DNA of 64,000 nucleotides from JACCZZ01 sp044227805 (GTDB taxonomy: Bacteria; Bacteroidota; Bacteroidia; Chitinophagales; UBA10324). The position numbers were made by a program, and so were the translations under genes. Shown piece by piece: positions 18,601 through 29,496 of the stretch; the stretch's first letter is position 1; each line of letters opens with the position of its first letter. The notes beneath the pieces were generated by a model. The model made no database searches, was not told where the DNA came from, and saw nothing but the letters and a program-made list of their open reading frames with translations. The DNA lies in assembly GCA_044227805.1 (NCBI GenBank), contig JBGAWA010000002.1, forward strand, positions 28,806-92,805, read 5' to 3'.

Positions 18601-20014
18601 TTAATATCCCGGGTTCTGTACCAGGTTTTTATTTACTTGCAGTTCGCGTTGCGGAATAGGAAACACCAGCTTATCATCATTATAAGGCATTGTGCCCACT
18701 ACTCCATGCAATCGTTTTATATCGTGGTACCTGAATCCTTCATGGGCAAGCTCGAGTCTTCTTTCCATCAATATATCATCCAATGTGACGGATGTAACGG
18801 CGGGAAGTGCAGCTCTTACATGCACCATGTTGTAGTCATCTGCCGGATTGGCTCCGGTTGATGTGCCAAGCCGCAGGTTGCATTCCGCCCTCACAAGATA
18901 CATTTCGGCGAGGCGGATGACGGCGATATTCGCATACTGGTTTTTCCACTTACCGGAAAGGTAATCGCCGGAGCTGGTGTAAAAGAGGGATTTTCTCACA
19001 TCACCATCCGGATAGAGGGCAAGGTGCGCATCTTCAATCAGTATATCACGGCGGCCTCCGTTAGAAGCATTCGCGAAAAACTCATTCATCGAATTCTCAC
19101 CATCCTGTTCAGAGATCTCTATTGAAAAAACTGATTCCTTGGTATCTTCCAATTGATTGAATACATCTTTATAAGCCGGTATAAGGCTGTATTTTCCCGA
19201 TTCAATTACACGGTCAGCGGCATCGCGCGCATTGGCATAGTCGCCTTGCTGCAAATAAATTCTTGCCAGCACCGCTGCCGCCACAAATTTATCGGCATAC
19301 ACATTATTGCTTTCCGGCAACAGGCTCTCCGCCGAAGTAAGATCAGCGATGGCCTGTGCATAACACTGCTCTACTGTGTTTCTTGCCGGAGTGGAGGATG
19401 CATCAATTACAATGGTTGGTGTAAGCACTATCGGTACCCCTAACTGATTGTTAACCTGGCCGGGTTCATACTGCTGCCCGAAATAACGGGCCAACTCAAA
19501 ATACATCCATCCGCGCAGGCATCTTGCTTCGCCTTCTACTTTTGCGCGGTCTTCTTCATTGACAACCGATAAGGCAGACAGCACGTTGTTACAGATGTTG
19601 ATGCAGTTGTAGGCATCTGACCAAAGCGCTTCCACATCTGAATTCGTGACGAGTATCTGCCGGTTAAAAATTTCACGCGGCGCTTCGAAAGTACCCACCC
19701 ATAGCAACTCGCCTTCGCCGGCATAGAGTTCCGCGTTTCTGAGGATGTTGCCGCCAAACAGATCATCCTGCGACAATTCATCATACGCACCGGTCAACAC
19801 TTGTTTTACGCTTGCATCGTTGCTGAGTGCTGTGGCGTTGGTAGAGATCCTGTGCAGGTTGCAGATCGAAGGTGTCGGCACAGCCATTAAAAATCTAAAG
19901 CGCGGTGAGTATGGCTGCGGCCCGCATTATTTTTTTTACCGCATCGAATGGAAGACAGGTGTGAGGTGAAATCGTTCTCATGGAAGGAATATTATCTGGG
20001 GTAAGTTTTTTCAT
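18601..20014 (-). pseudogene. SusD/RagB-family outer-membrane lipoprotein, disrupted
   Basis: The downstream frame (18601-19887) encodes a SusD-like protein with TPR-like helices (YNCINICNNVL, RCLRGWMYFELAR) and the family C-terminus NLVQNPGY. It lacks a signal peptide. The missing start lies in another frame: ATG at 20014 (MKKLTPDNIPSMRTIS), a hydrophobic segment and a lipoprotein Cys in IFNGCADTFDLQPAQD. Two lesions separate them: TAG at 19895-19897 inside the signal peptide, and a frameshift near 19846-19850. With both repaired the protein reads smoothly into STNATALSNDASVKQV. No full-length lipoprotein can be made as written. Consensus error is an alternative to true decay. Confidence 0.85.
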
Positions 20015-20057
20015 TTTATTTCATTGACGGGTTAGAAAATTGTTTCAATAAAACAAA

Positions 20058-23000
20058 TCACAATCCGATGGTAAGTCCAAACACAATGGTTTTAGGTTGC
20101 GGCGCACTGTAGAAATCGATTCCGGCGATCACGTTAGCTTCTTCCGGCAGTACATAATCAGAAGTAACTTCAGGATCCCATCCGCGATAGCTGGTAATGG
20201 TTAACAGGTTATACGCCGACATATAAACACGGAGGCTGGAGAATTTTATTTTTTATAATAGCCGGTCGAAAGAGTCATAGCCCAGCGTCACCGATTTAAG
20301 CCGTATATAGGATCCGTCGTCAATGTAACGGCCTGGAGCGTGTCTGATCACCGTTATCAAATCCCAACCGGGCCTGTGGAACATCTGTAATATCGCCCGG
20401 ATGCTGCCATGCGTTAAGCATGGCTATCGTCTGGTTGTCATAGACTGCACCATTGGCTTCCATCCAGTGATCACCATTCAGATTGATTTGATTGCCATAG
20501 ACACTTTGTGTTGCAATATCCAATGAAAAACCTTTGTAAGAAAAACTGTTGGTGAAGCCGGCAATGAAATCGGGATTGGGGTCGCCGAGCACAACGAAGT
20601 TGGCAAGATTAAAATCGTTGGTTGTTTCCGCTGAACCTTCCGGACCATTCACATACCAAAGCGCATCACCGTTATCCGGATCTACGCCTGCATATTCGGC
20701 ACCATAGAAGACGCCCAGTGGTTCGCCCACCTTCACGACATTCAGAATATCGGAACCGCCGTTGTCGATCAGGTCCTGGCCGGGTGCCAGTTCTACCACT
20801 TCGTTTTTATTGGCGGCAAAATTTACGCTGGCTGTCCATTTAAATTCATTCACAAGGATATCGCCATTGACTACGATCTCGATGCCATTGTTTTTCATCT
20901 TACCGATGTTCTGTGTTTGCAGCAGGATACCGGTGGTGGCAGGAATAGGTACGTCCAGCAAGAGATTGGAGGTGTTCTTTATGTAATAATCCAGTTCACC
21001 GTTTAAGCGGTCGCCAAAGAATCCAAAGTCAATGCCTGCATCAAACTGAAAAGTTCTTTCCCAGGTGAGATCAGGATTTTCGATAGTGGAAGGGTAGAGC
21101 GCAGGGTTGCCATTGTAGGAAGCGACACCATATTTGCCGATGTAATCAAAATCTCCGATTTCCGCATTACCTATTTCACCGGCGCTGGCTCTTACTTTCA
21201 GGAAGCTGATGGCCGGGATGCCTGCTAAGAATTCTTCCCTGCTAAGAATCCAGCCGGCGGAAGCGGACGGAAAAAATCCATAACGCTTATTCTCCCCAAA
21301 TCGGGAAGATCCATCAATTCGACCGGTGAGTGAAAAAAGGTACTTCTCGTTATAATTGTAGTTGGCTCTTGCGAAATAAGAGATGAAGCGATACTGTGTA
21401 AAGTTGCTGGTGCCATACACAATTTGCGAGGCGCTTGCCAGTGTCTTCAGGTCATCATTCGGAAATCCCTGGCCGTCCACTTTTTGATAGAACTGGGTGT
21501 AAGGCTGGTATTCAATACCACCAGTCGCCTCCAGGTTATGCATTTTGTTTAAGCTGGTGAGATAGGTTAGCAGCAGCTTTGTATCATAATTTTCAACGCG
21601 TGCTGAGTAGGCTTCACCGTATCCGCCCACCGACTGTCCGAAGTTGGAACGGCTGCCGGAATAGCGGTCGGACGTGAAGTTGGTAAAATCGCCACCCACT
21701 TCACCCCGGAGGGTTAGTGAGGGCAGTATGTGAAAGTTTGCATAGATGTTCCCCACTGTCCGAAATGTGTAATTGTTGGATTGCGTGTATTCCGCTTCGA
21801 GCAGTGGATTAAAGTACAGCGTGACGGGCTGATCATTAAGTTGTCCTAAGGTATCGTAAGGTGGCGTAAGAGGCGACTGTGCAACAATTTGCATGGGTGA
21901 TTCAAAATAATCATCGTTAGGAACATCATTGTTCAGGCTGCGGCTTAGTTGCAGCGATGTGCCGAGATCAAATTTATCCGACAACTTGCTGTCAAGATTG
22001 ATCTGGATATTTGCGCGGTTCATATAGTTATTGATCAGGATGCCATCCTGTTGCGAATAACCGCCTGCAATGAAATACTGCAGTTTGTCGGTGCCTCCGG
22101 AAACGGACGCATTCACATCCCTTGAGGTAGCTTTCTGAAAGGCAAGTGACTGCCAGTCGGTACTCACTTCTCTTGTGGTCCAGTCAGCCCAACCTGAATT
22201 CCTGTCGAACTGCTTGTGCACATCTTCCAGGAAATCGTCAATGGCTTCCTGTTCGTTATCATAGCCGCTGATGTTATTCGCGAAATCATATTGGCCGGCG
22301 TTAACCGCGGCCTGTTCAAAGTAATTAATGTATTGATCACTGTTCATGAATTCGCGCAGGCGGGTAGGTTTGCTCCAGCCTTGCTGATAGTCAATGGTAA
22401 CTTTTGATTTTCCTTCCTTTCCTCTTTTGGTGGTGATCAGCACTACGCCGTTTGCGCCACGCGAACCATAGATAGCGGATGCCGCGGCATCTTTCAATAT
22501 GCTTACGGACTCTATATTATTGAAATCAATATCATTCAGCGGGTTGATGGAAAGATTGACTTCATCATTCACTGCCTTTGTATTGATCGGCACGCCATCC
22601 ACAACATACAAGGGCTCATTGTTGGCGGTGATGGAAGAAGAGCCGCGCACCCTTACCTTGATGGCGCTTCCCACCTTTCCGTTATTCGTTTCCACGAATA
22701 CGCCGGCTGCTTTGCCTTGCAGCGCCTGCTCAATTGAAGTAACCGGTGTACGGGCGATGGCATCACCTTTTACCTCGGCAATGCTTCCGGTCACTTCCGT
22801 TTTTATCTGTGTTCCATATCCAACCACCACCACTTCTTTCAGGAGCTGCTCTGTATTAGAAAGCGCCACATCCACAACAGCTTCCTTTGAAAAGGCAACC
22901 TCCCGGGTTTCATAACCAACATAAGAAAAGATGAGTGATCCTCCGGCGACGGGAACATCTATCGCATATTTCCCCTTTTCATTGGTGATGGTGGCCGTTT

Positions 23001-23142
23001 GCGTTCCTTTAATTACAACGGTCACACCATCGAGCGGTTCACTGTTTGATTTGTCAGTGACGGTGCCGGTCAGTGAACGGTATTGCGCAAACAGGGGAGC
23101 ATAGACAAGCAGACTTATCGCCAGCAGTAAAATTTTTCTCAT
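20058..23142 (-). pseudogene. SusC/RagA-family TonB-dependent outer-membrane transporter, disrupted near the C-terminus
   Basis: The open part (20320-23142, 940 residues) has a signal peptide, a carboxypeptidase-like domain (about 24-90), the SusC plug with EVVVVGYGTQ and VVDGVPINTK, and most of the beta-barrel. It ends abnormally in TRSRPLH. The expected C-terminus continues in another frame after a shift near 20334-20337 (GRYIDDGSYIRLKSVTLGY). That frame meets a TAA at 20253-20255 (likely once AAA), then reads on as FSSLRVYMSAYNLLTIT to a normal TGA at 20058-20060, 44 bp before the susD start. Barrel closure needs the last strands, so function is doubtful. Confidence 0.85.
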
Positions 23143-23256
23143 GGTTCAAATGCTTTGTGCTGTGGTTCAGAAATGATTCATAAACGTAATAATTTCCATT
23201 TGAATTAGGAATCCGGATGAAGCATGGATAAAAGCAGCATGCCTATTGGCGAGCTG

Positions 23257-25488
23257 CTATTGCTTCATGACGGTGGCAAAATAATTTTCAGATCCGTCAA
23301 ATAACTTGACGAGGTAGAGACCGGCCGGCAGCAGGGTTGTGTGCAAGGTGAATGACGGGCCGGCGGTTAATGTTTGCTCGTAGACTATTTCACCAAGGTT
23401 GTTAATCAATGATAGCCGGCCGCTGGTGACCATGTCAGTCATGAGGACAGTCAGCTGATCAGAAAATGGGGAAGGGAAAATATCGAAGTGGTTGAACGAG
23501 GGTTGATCCATTCCGCTGATTACGGTTGCATCCAGTGATGTATCCGTTGTTGCCGTACAACCGTAATACTGATAAACAGTGAGGGTAACCGTGTAGGTGC
23601 CGGTGTTAGCGTAAACATGCACCGGCAGTTGTTCGGTTGAAAAGGTACCATCCCCAAAGTCCCAGTAATAATCTGCGCCGTTGATGGCCGGTGTAAATTG
23701 AAAGATAGCCGGTGCAATTTGATTGGTTGTAAATGTAGCGTCAGGAGCCGCCACATAATCCAAAGCGATGGCATCATCCAGCCAGTCAAAACGGTTGCTG
23801 ATAAAGTTTTTCAGTTCATCCACAAAAAAAGGAGGATTGGTGACTCCCAGCTCCGCCCATTTTTTAAAGTTACGTTGTGCCGGTTGTTCCAGCAGTGTCT
23901 GCAGGGAGTCGATGATTTTATAAATTGATTCATTTTCTAATATTTCCTGCCGTAAGGAGGTGTACCGGCAATACACTTCCTTCACCCATTCAGGATCTTC
24001 CCGGAATTTACTCCACCAAAAAGGAAAGGGCCAGTAGGGATGTGTGATTTCCCAAACCCATCCCTGCTCTGTGCCGGGCGCATAGGCACGGTCGTAATCC
24101 CATGGCGGACCAATATGGAGCTGCCCGCCGTCCGTAATTTTTTCTTTATACAAAAAAGTACTGCGGCCATAGCTGTCGTAGTTGGCACTGAACTCATTCA
24201 CGATCATGAAGTCGATGAAGGATTTTACGGCGATAAATTTTCTGTACCCCTGCGCACTATCCAGAAACAGGTTGCCATGCAGTGAATTTTCAAAGCTATC
24301 CACATAACTATGGATGTAATCAAATTGTGCGGGTTGAATTTCTTCTATGCGAGGCTCTACCATTTTATAAGCAACGGGTAACTGGCAGGTAGCATAATTA
24401 ACCGGAAGATAAATGCTGTTCCAGTCATTCGGATACCCGTTTTCATTGATTTCAATAATATAGCCTCCTGTTAGTTCATCGCCGGTAATGTCTTCCGGTT
24501 TCAAGTCCGCAATATCAACCCTGTTCTCATCGCGTTTTACTTTTTCTGTCAGCGTGTAAACGCCTAAGTATTCACCATTCAGCATCAGCTCACAAAACAT
24601 TGTGCGTGGTGCATAATGGCCCATTCTCCTGCTCATTTCATACGTGATGGTGTTTTTCATGAGGCTTAAGTCCAGGTATTCAGCTTTCAGAATAAAATCA
24701 TTTTCAGCAGGAAGCCCCAACAGTACAGTATCTATCTCCACGCTATCGTTATCCACCACGTCGAAGTCATAGTTTTTCTTGGGATAATAGGGCCCGGTAA
24801 AACCCTGCAGCTCCGTCATTATTTTCCCCGAAAAAGCATAATCCGTATCTGACGGATGGTTCAGGAAGCCAGTTCCGTGATCGATGATTTTTATGTCTGC
24901 TGCCACTTTGGGTTCCGTAAAAATTTCCTGTCCGTGTGTATCGAGCAATAGGATGGGAAGGTTTGATTCGGCGAAGACGAATGGCAATGCAGGTTCGTCA
25001 CCAAAGGTGATTTGAAAATTGTGCAATGTTCCCTCATCCTGCGGATACGTATCATTGCATTGCAGTTTCCAGGTGCCATTTGGATTTTGTCCGTTATTGA
25101 TCAATCCAAGATCGCCCATGGCGGCAAACATGCCCGTGAAGGGTGCTGATCCTCCGCTCACCGGATTGGGCGAGAAATCATTGAGGCAGGTGAAGAAAAA
25201 ATTATCGCCATCGCCGCCTACTCCCGAAATCAGCAGCACCGCCGTTCCATCGGGCGCGATCAGTTTCAGTTGAAGGTCGGAATCCCAGCTATGCGTGATA
25301 TTGAAACAGACACTTTCCAGTCCGAATGTGGTATCAATAACAGCAGGCAGCCCGCTAACGTCGAGATCGAAAGTGACAATGGTGCCATTATCCGGAATCA
25401 CCTGGTTAACGACGGTATAATAGGTTTGTGCCCATGACGGAAGGCTTGTCATCACCCAAAAAACCAGGTATATGGTTTTTATTTTCAT
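23257..25488 (-). CDS. Secreted CotH-family protein with P-domain, PKD and T9SS sorting domain
   Basis: 743 residues. A signal peptide (to SWAQ) is followed by a proprotein-convertase-like P-domain (about 25-165; ITHSWDSDLQLKLIAPDG). A CotH kinase-like domain spans about 175-520, with LPILLLDT, GYIIEINENG, a VNEFSANYDSYGRSTF stretch and IGPPWDYDRAY, which carries likely catalytic Asp residues. Next come a PKD domain (about 600-660; YYWDFGDGTFS) and a T9SS sorting domain (FPSPFSDQL, GLYLVKLF). CotH proteins are atypical kinases, first known from spore coats. Its surface location and target are inferred. It lies 115 bp upstream of susC on the same strand with its own signal peptide. Confidence 0.85.
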   Translation of the reverse strand: MKIKTIYLVFWVMTSLPSWAQTYYTVVNQVIPDNGTIVTFDLDVSGLPAVIDTTFGLESVCFNITHSWDSDLQLKLIAPDGTAVLLISGVGGDGDNFFFTCLNDFSPNPVSGGSAPFTGMFAAMGDLGLINNGQNPNGTWKLQCNDTYPQDEGTLHNFQITFGDEPALPFVFAESNLPILLLDTHGQEIFTEPKVAADIKIIDHGTGFLNHPSDTDYAFSGKIMTELQGFTGPYYPKKNYDFDVVDNDSVEIDTVLLGLPAENDFILKAEYLDLSLMKNTITYEMSRRMGHYAPRTMFCELMLNGEYLGVYTLTEKVKRDENRVDIADLKPEDITGDELTGGYIIEINENGYPNDWNSIYLPVNYATCQLPVAYKMVEPRIEEIQPAQFDYIHSYVDSFENSLHGNLFLDSAQGYRKFIAVKSFIDFMIVNEFSANYDSYGRSTFLYKEKITDGGQLHIGPPWDYDRAYAPGTEQGWVWEITHPYWPFPFWWSKFREDPEWVKEVYCRYTSLRQEILENESIYKIIDSLQTLLEQPAQRNFKKWAELGVTNPPFFVDELKNFISNRFDWLDDAIALDYVAAPDATFTTNQIAPAIFQFTPAINGADYYWDFGDGTFSTEQLPVHVYANTGTYTVTLTVYQYYGCTATTDTSLDATVISGMDQPSFNHFDIFPSPFSDQLTVLMTDMVTSGRLSLINNLGEIVYEQTLTAGPSFTLHTTLLPAGLYLVKLFDGSENYFATVMKQ

Positions 25489-25732
25489 ACAGAAATCGCG
25501 GTTCGTTTCCGAAAAATGATACAGCGTTGAATGTTCATTCTTGCAAAATAGTTATTTCCATTGGTGGTTATGATGAGGCCTGGTTGAAAATGGAGCGGAT
25601 ACCACCTGGCGTAAAGGAACGTGCTTGCATGTCAAAGGACGATTCGTGACGCCATCGGGCGGCATCACCCGGCTGGCGTGTTACCTGTTTATTTCATTTT
25701 TCTTCACGTTCTTTGTCCCATACATCCATTTC

Positions 25733-26737
25733 ATGGCAACAGACGTATTCGATAAGGCAGCCGCAATTTTGCAGCAACTGGAAGCGGAAGCAGTAGCAGA
25801 CACTGCATCACTGGAGCAATTCCGGATACGATACCTGGGCAGCAAGAATATTATCAAAGAGGTGTTTGCTGAAATGAAACAGGTGCCGAATGAACGGAAG
25901 AAGGAATTCGGGCAGGTAGTGAATGCATTAAAGCAGAAGGCGGAAGAAAAATTTCAATTGTTGAAGGATCAATTGTCGCTTGCCACGACCGTTGTTAAAA
26001 CAGCATCCGTTGACCTGACAATGCCCGGCAGCCCGGTGGCGCTGGGATCGAGGCATCCGGTGGCCGTTATCCGCAAAAAGGTGATTGACATCTTTGGCCG
26101 TATCGGTTTCCAGGTAGCGGAAGGACCTGAAATTGAAGATGAATGGCACAACTTCACGGCACTGAATATTCCCGAAGATCATCCAGCCCGTGATATGACG
26201 GATTCTTTTTACATAGAAAACCCGGGCGTCATCCTTCGTTCACAAACCAGCAATGTGCAGATCCGTGTGATGGAAGGGCAACCACCACCCATCCGGATCA
26301 TCGCGCCGGGACGGGTGTACCGCAACGAGACCATAACGTATAAACATCATGTCATTTTTCACCAGCTGGAAGGGTTATACATTGACAAGCATGTTTCCTT
26401 CGCCGATCTGAAACAGACCATGTACTATTTCTTCAAAGAATTTTTCGGGGATGATTTTGAATGGCGGTTCAGGCCTTCTTATTTTCCTTTTACCGAGGTG
26501 TCTGCAGAACTGGATATCAGGAGGAAAGGAACTGAAAAATGGATGGAGATACTGGGTTGCGGTATGGTGCATCCGGCGGTGCTGGAGAATTGCAAGATTG
26601 ATCCGGAAATTTATACGGGCTATGCCTGGGGAATGGGAATAGAACGGCTCGTACTGCTCAAATATGACATACCTGATATCCGTATGTTGTTCGAAAATGA
26701 TGTGCGTTTCCTGGAACAGTTCGAGGCTGCCTGGTGA
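25733..26737 (+). CDS. pheS: Phenylalanyl-tRNA synthetase alpha subunit
   Basis: Catalytic subunit that charges tRNA-Phe together with PheT. I chose ATG at 25733 (MATDVFDKAA), giving 334 residues, the usual length; the longer frame to 25625 adds a hydrophobic, unrelated extension. An N-terminal coiled coil (1-90) binds tRNA. Class II motifs follow: HPVAVIRKKV, VYRNETITYKHHVIFHQLEG (motif 2) and the C-terminal GYAWGMGIERL (motif 3). pheT is not adjacent, which is common in Bacteroidota. Confidence 0.96.
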   Translation: MATDVFDKAAAILQQLEAEAVADTASLEQFRIRYLGSKNIIKEVFAEMKQVPNERKKEFGQVVNALKQKAEEKFQLLKDQLSLATTVVKTASVDLTMPGSPVALGSRHPVAVIRKKVIDIFGRIGFQVAEGPEIEDEWHNFTALNIPEDHPARDMTDSFYIENPGVILRSQTSNVQIRVMEGQPPPIRIIAPGRVYRNETITYKHHVIFHQLEGLYIDKHVSFADLKQTMYYFFKEFFGDDFEWRFRPSYFPFTEVSAELDIRRKGTEKWMEILGCGMVHPAVLENCKIDPEIYTGYAWGMGIERLVLLKYDIPDIRMLFENDVRFLEQFEAAW

Positions 26738-26754
26738 GCGTGCCATGTATGGAT

Positions 26755-26784
26755 CCGGGATTTTCCATGGAAAAATTCAGACGC
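26755..26784 (-). repeat. Solo terminal hairpin of the dispersed repeat (fragment)
   Basis: CCGGGATTTTCCATGGAAAA resembles the terminal hairpin of the full element, with little else recognisable. It lies between the convergent pheS and helical-repeat genes. Confidence 0.4.
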
Positions 26785-26815
26785 CTGCCTGCTGCTGCCA
26801 TCCGGCAAGGCCATG

Positions 26816-28228
26816 TCAGAATACTAATTTATTCAGTGCCTTTACCATATTTCTGCGGCTGCTGTATTTCACTTTGAATTCGTTGGTGAGTGTTTTTGCC
26901 ATAGCGACGCCGGCAGGAAGCGATTGTATTTTTCGCAGGGTGCTCACGATATAATTGTAATGTTCGCGGCCCATATGCTGCTCGGCATAACGACGGAGGG
27001 CGACACGGTAAACAGCTACCAGTTCTTCCGGAAACCGGTCTTTGAGCAGATCATAAAAATCCTCCGCGAATTCAAGCGTGGCATTTTTTTGCAGCAGGGC
27101 GAGCAGCCGCTGCCAATATTGTTCTTCCACAAAAATGGTTGCCAGTGCTCGGATACCTTTCCATCCGAAATTTTTTTCGGCTTTCAGCGTACCAATGATC
27201 TTTTCAACTTCCGGCTTCCACTTGTCTGCCGTATAGGTGGCCTTCACTTTTCGATAATATTCGATGCGGAACTGATCATAAAATAATCGCAGTCCTGATT
27301 GCCTTACCTGGCGCACGTCGTTCTCTTCTTCTGCAATTTGTAAGAGTAATTCATCCCATTCCGAACTTGCATACAGCCGTCCTTTCTGCTGATCGCTTCG
27401 CTTGCTTTCCTTAATGAGTTCTTTGGCAGCTTCAAATTGGTGTTGCTGGATGTGTTCATCAATCAGTTGCCGGCGGAAAGTGCGTATGCGAAGATTATCC
27501 GCCAGCACTTTCTTCGCCTCCTCCGGTCTTCCCAGGCGATGGAGGATCAGCATTTTTTTTCGTAAAAAAAATTCTTCGTACCGCTCATTCATGATATCCT
27601 GGTGGCGGCTGCCCGTTGCAAGAATCAACTGATCAAGCAGTGTTACCAGGCGAAGCTGTTGTTCTTCATTCATGACGGCTGCCAGGAGTACATCAATCCA
27701 GTATTCTTCCAATCCTTTATCCCGGTAGGCGGGCCGGAGCGCTTCCTGCAAAGCCGTTTCAAAAATGAGTTCCTTCAGTTGCGGTCCGGCATCTGTATGG
27801 AGGATGGCATCCAGTATGGAAAAAGCGGTTACAATTTTCCCGTGCAATAGTGCATCCGGATCATCAGCGCGGCCCACCAGCGGATGAACTAATCCGATCA
27901 ACCCAACGGCGAGGTAAAAGGGATCGAGGTAATTTTTGATGGCCAGCTGGCCGGCTGCCTGCCCCAACAAGGCATCGAGGCGCTTTGCCACTGTTGGCGC
28001 GTAATGGGACTGCGGAGGTGGATAGCCAATGATCTGCTGCAGCAGCAGCAGGTATTTTTCTCTGCCTGTCATCTTTAACCTGTCGGCAAAGTGCAGCAGG
28101 AATTCAGTTGCCAATTCAGGGTTTTCTGCGGCATATATTTCTATGAATTCACGTAATTCTTTATCTCTTACCCGCTTGAGTAAGGATGTCATCACAGTGG
28201 ACGCAGCGGGATTTTGTGCCGTATCCAT
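26816..28228 (-). CDS. Helical-repeat protein of unknown function
   Basis: 470 residues without a signal peptide, so probably cytoplasmic. Nearly the whole chain is predicted helical, rich in Leu, Glu, Lys and Arg and arranged as paired helices of the TPR/alpha-solenoid kind (for example RRQLIDEHIQQHQFEAAKEL, ELVAVYRVALRRYAEQHMG). The C-terminal third resembles the solenoid attached to SWIM zinc-finger proteins, but no CxCx-type SWIM motif is present. I assign no function. It may be a scaffold protein. Convergent with pheS. Confidence 0.7.
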   Translation of the reverse strand: MDTAQNPAASTVMTSLLKRVRDKELREFIEIYAAENPELATEFLLHFADRLKMTGREKYLLLLQQIIGYPPPQSHYAPTVAKRLDALLGQAAGQLAIKNYLDPFYLAVGLIGLVHPLVGRADDPDALLHGKIVTAFSILDAILHTDAGPQLKELIFETALQEALRPAYRDKGLEEYWIDVLLAAVMNEEQQLRLVTLLDQLILATGSRHQDIMNERYEEFFLRKKMLILHRLGRPEEAKKVLADNLRIRTFRRQLIDEHIQQHQFEAAKELIKESKRSDQQKGRLYASSEWDELLLQIAEEENDVRQVRQSGLRLFYDQFRIEYYRKVKATYTADKWKPEVEKIIGTLKAEKNFGWKGIRALATIFVEEQYWQRLLALLQKNATLEFAEDFYDLLKDRFPEELVAVYRVALRRYAEQHMGREHYNYIVSTLRKIQSLPAGVAMAKTLTNEFKVKYSSRRNMVKALNKLVF

Positions 28229-28606
28229 TTTCAGTGGGAGATGAGAGACTTCAAAGTCATAGGCATGCCGGCAAATCTGAAGCAGTGGTTATTCATTTTG
28301 CGTTAAGCCCGGTTCTGCTTTGAAAGGTAAAATGCGGGATTAACCTGTAAAGATAACAAGTGATCAGCAGGAAATGTCCTTCATGAAAAGAACTTTCGAA
28401 TTAAAGTCATTGCAATTCTATTTATTGATTTTTTTGAAATCGTATTCGCCTTTTGGTATGTTTCGCACTATCTCTTCACTAATATTGGAGCTGACTCCAT
28501 CACAGCGTTATTGGGCAGCGTTCTTCGCAAAGTGAATCGCTATCATTTCTGATGAAACAGCGGTAAATTGCTTTCCGGTTTTTCAATGGAGGCCATTGCA
28601 CTGCTG
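28229..28606. other. Intergenic region, divergent promoters
   Basis: 378 bp between divergent starts. It contains a degraded end of the dispersed repeat around 28325-28345 (GTAAAATGCGGGATTAACC) and a TATGTTTC -7-like site near 28456. No RNA gene or conserved open frame was seen. Confidence 0.4.
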
Positions 28607-29467
28607 ATGAAAACGATAACACAAATACATACCATTGCCGTGGCAGGGGCTGGCACGATGGGCGCCGGCATAGCGCAGCTTGCCGCACAGGCCGGTTATA
28701 AAACTATACTGTATGATGTATCAGCTACCGCTGTTCGCCAGGGAATTTCCGGTATCGAAAGCAACCTGGCAGTAGCAGTAGAAAAGAAAAAGATAACGGC
28801 TGCAGATAAGGAGGAGATATTATCCCGCATTCATCCATCCGGAAAAATAGAGGAGCTGGTGGCTGATGTGGTGATTGAAGCAATAGTGGAACGGCTGGAA
28901 ATTAAATCAGCCTTCTTCCGTGAATTGACGACCATCACCGGCGACGAGGAAACAATTTTTTGTTCCAACACCTCTTCCATTCCCATCACACTGTTAGCCG
29001 GGGAAATCCCACATCCGGAGCGGGTAGCCGGTATGCATTTTTTTAATCCCGCACACCTGATGAAACTGGTGGAAGTTGTTTCGGGAGAAAAAACAGCGGA
29101 GGCCTGCGCACAAACAATCTGTGCGCTGGCCGTCAAGATGGGCAAGCAGCCGGTTATGACGAAGGATAAACCGGGCTTTATCGTGAACCGCATTGGCAAG
29201 TTATATCATACGGAAGCCATCCGGTTGCTGGAAGAAAAGATCGCCACAGTTGAAACAATTGACCGGCTGCTGGAAGCGAGCGGATTCAGAATGGGGCCCT
29301 TCCGGCTGATTGACCTGATTGGTGTGGATGCGAACCTGAATGTTACCCGATCGCTATATGAATTAATGCAGCACGAACCGCGTTTCAGGCCCAGTGCTCT
29401 TCAACAAAAAATGGTAGATGACGGGCACCTGGGAAAAAAGTCGGGCCGCGGATTCTACCAGTATTGA
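28607..29467 (+). CDS. 3-hydroxybutyryl-CoA dehydrogenase family protein
   Basis: 286 residues from ATG at 28607 (MKTITQIHTI). NAD-dependent oxidation of 3-hydroxyacyl-CoA, or the reverse reduction. The Rossmann fold shows GAGTMG at residues 14-19. The catalytic His lies in MHFFNPAHLMKLVEVV (near 142), with its partner Glu in that segment, and the C-terminal dimer domain has KPGFIVNRI and FRLIDLIGVD. The length fits a stand-alone short enzyme (Hbd/PaaH type) rather than a FadB fusion. Its downstream neighbour, a cupin, starts 29 bp later. Confidence 0.9.
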   Translation: MKTITQIHTIAVAGAGTMGAGIAQLAAQAGYKTILYDVSATAVRQGISGIESNLAVAVEKKKITAADKEEILSRIHPSGKIEELVADVVIEAIVERLEIKSAFFRELTTITGDEETIFCSNTSSIPITLLAGEIPHPERVAGMHFFNPAHLMKLVEVVSGEKTAEACAQTICALAVKMGKQPVMTKDKPGFIVNRIGKLYHTEAIRLLEEKIATVETIDRLLEASGFRMGPFRLIDLIGVDANLNVTRSLYELMQHEPRFRPSALQQKMVDDGHLGKKSGRGFYQY

Positions 29468-29496
29468 TTTTTTTCTGCAGCAAAACTGCCACCTGT

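Noticed and set aside
18246..18659. Plus-strand open frame in the gap between the S9 peptidase and susD
   Set aside because: It overlaps the starts and ends of both genes in antisense and shows no recognisable protein features.
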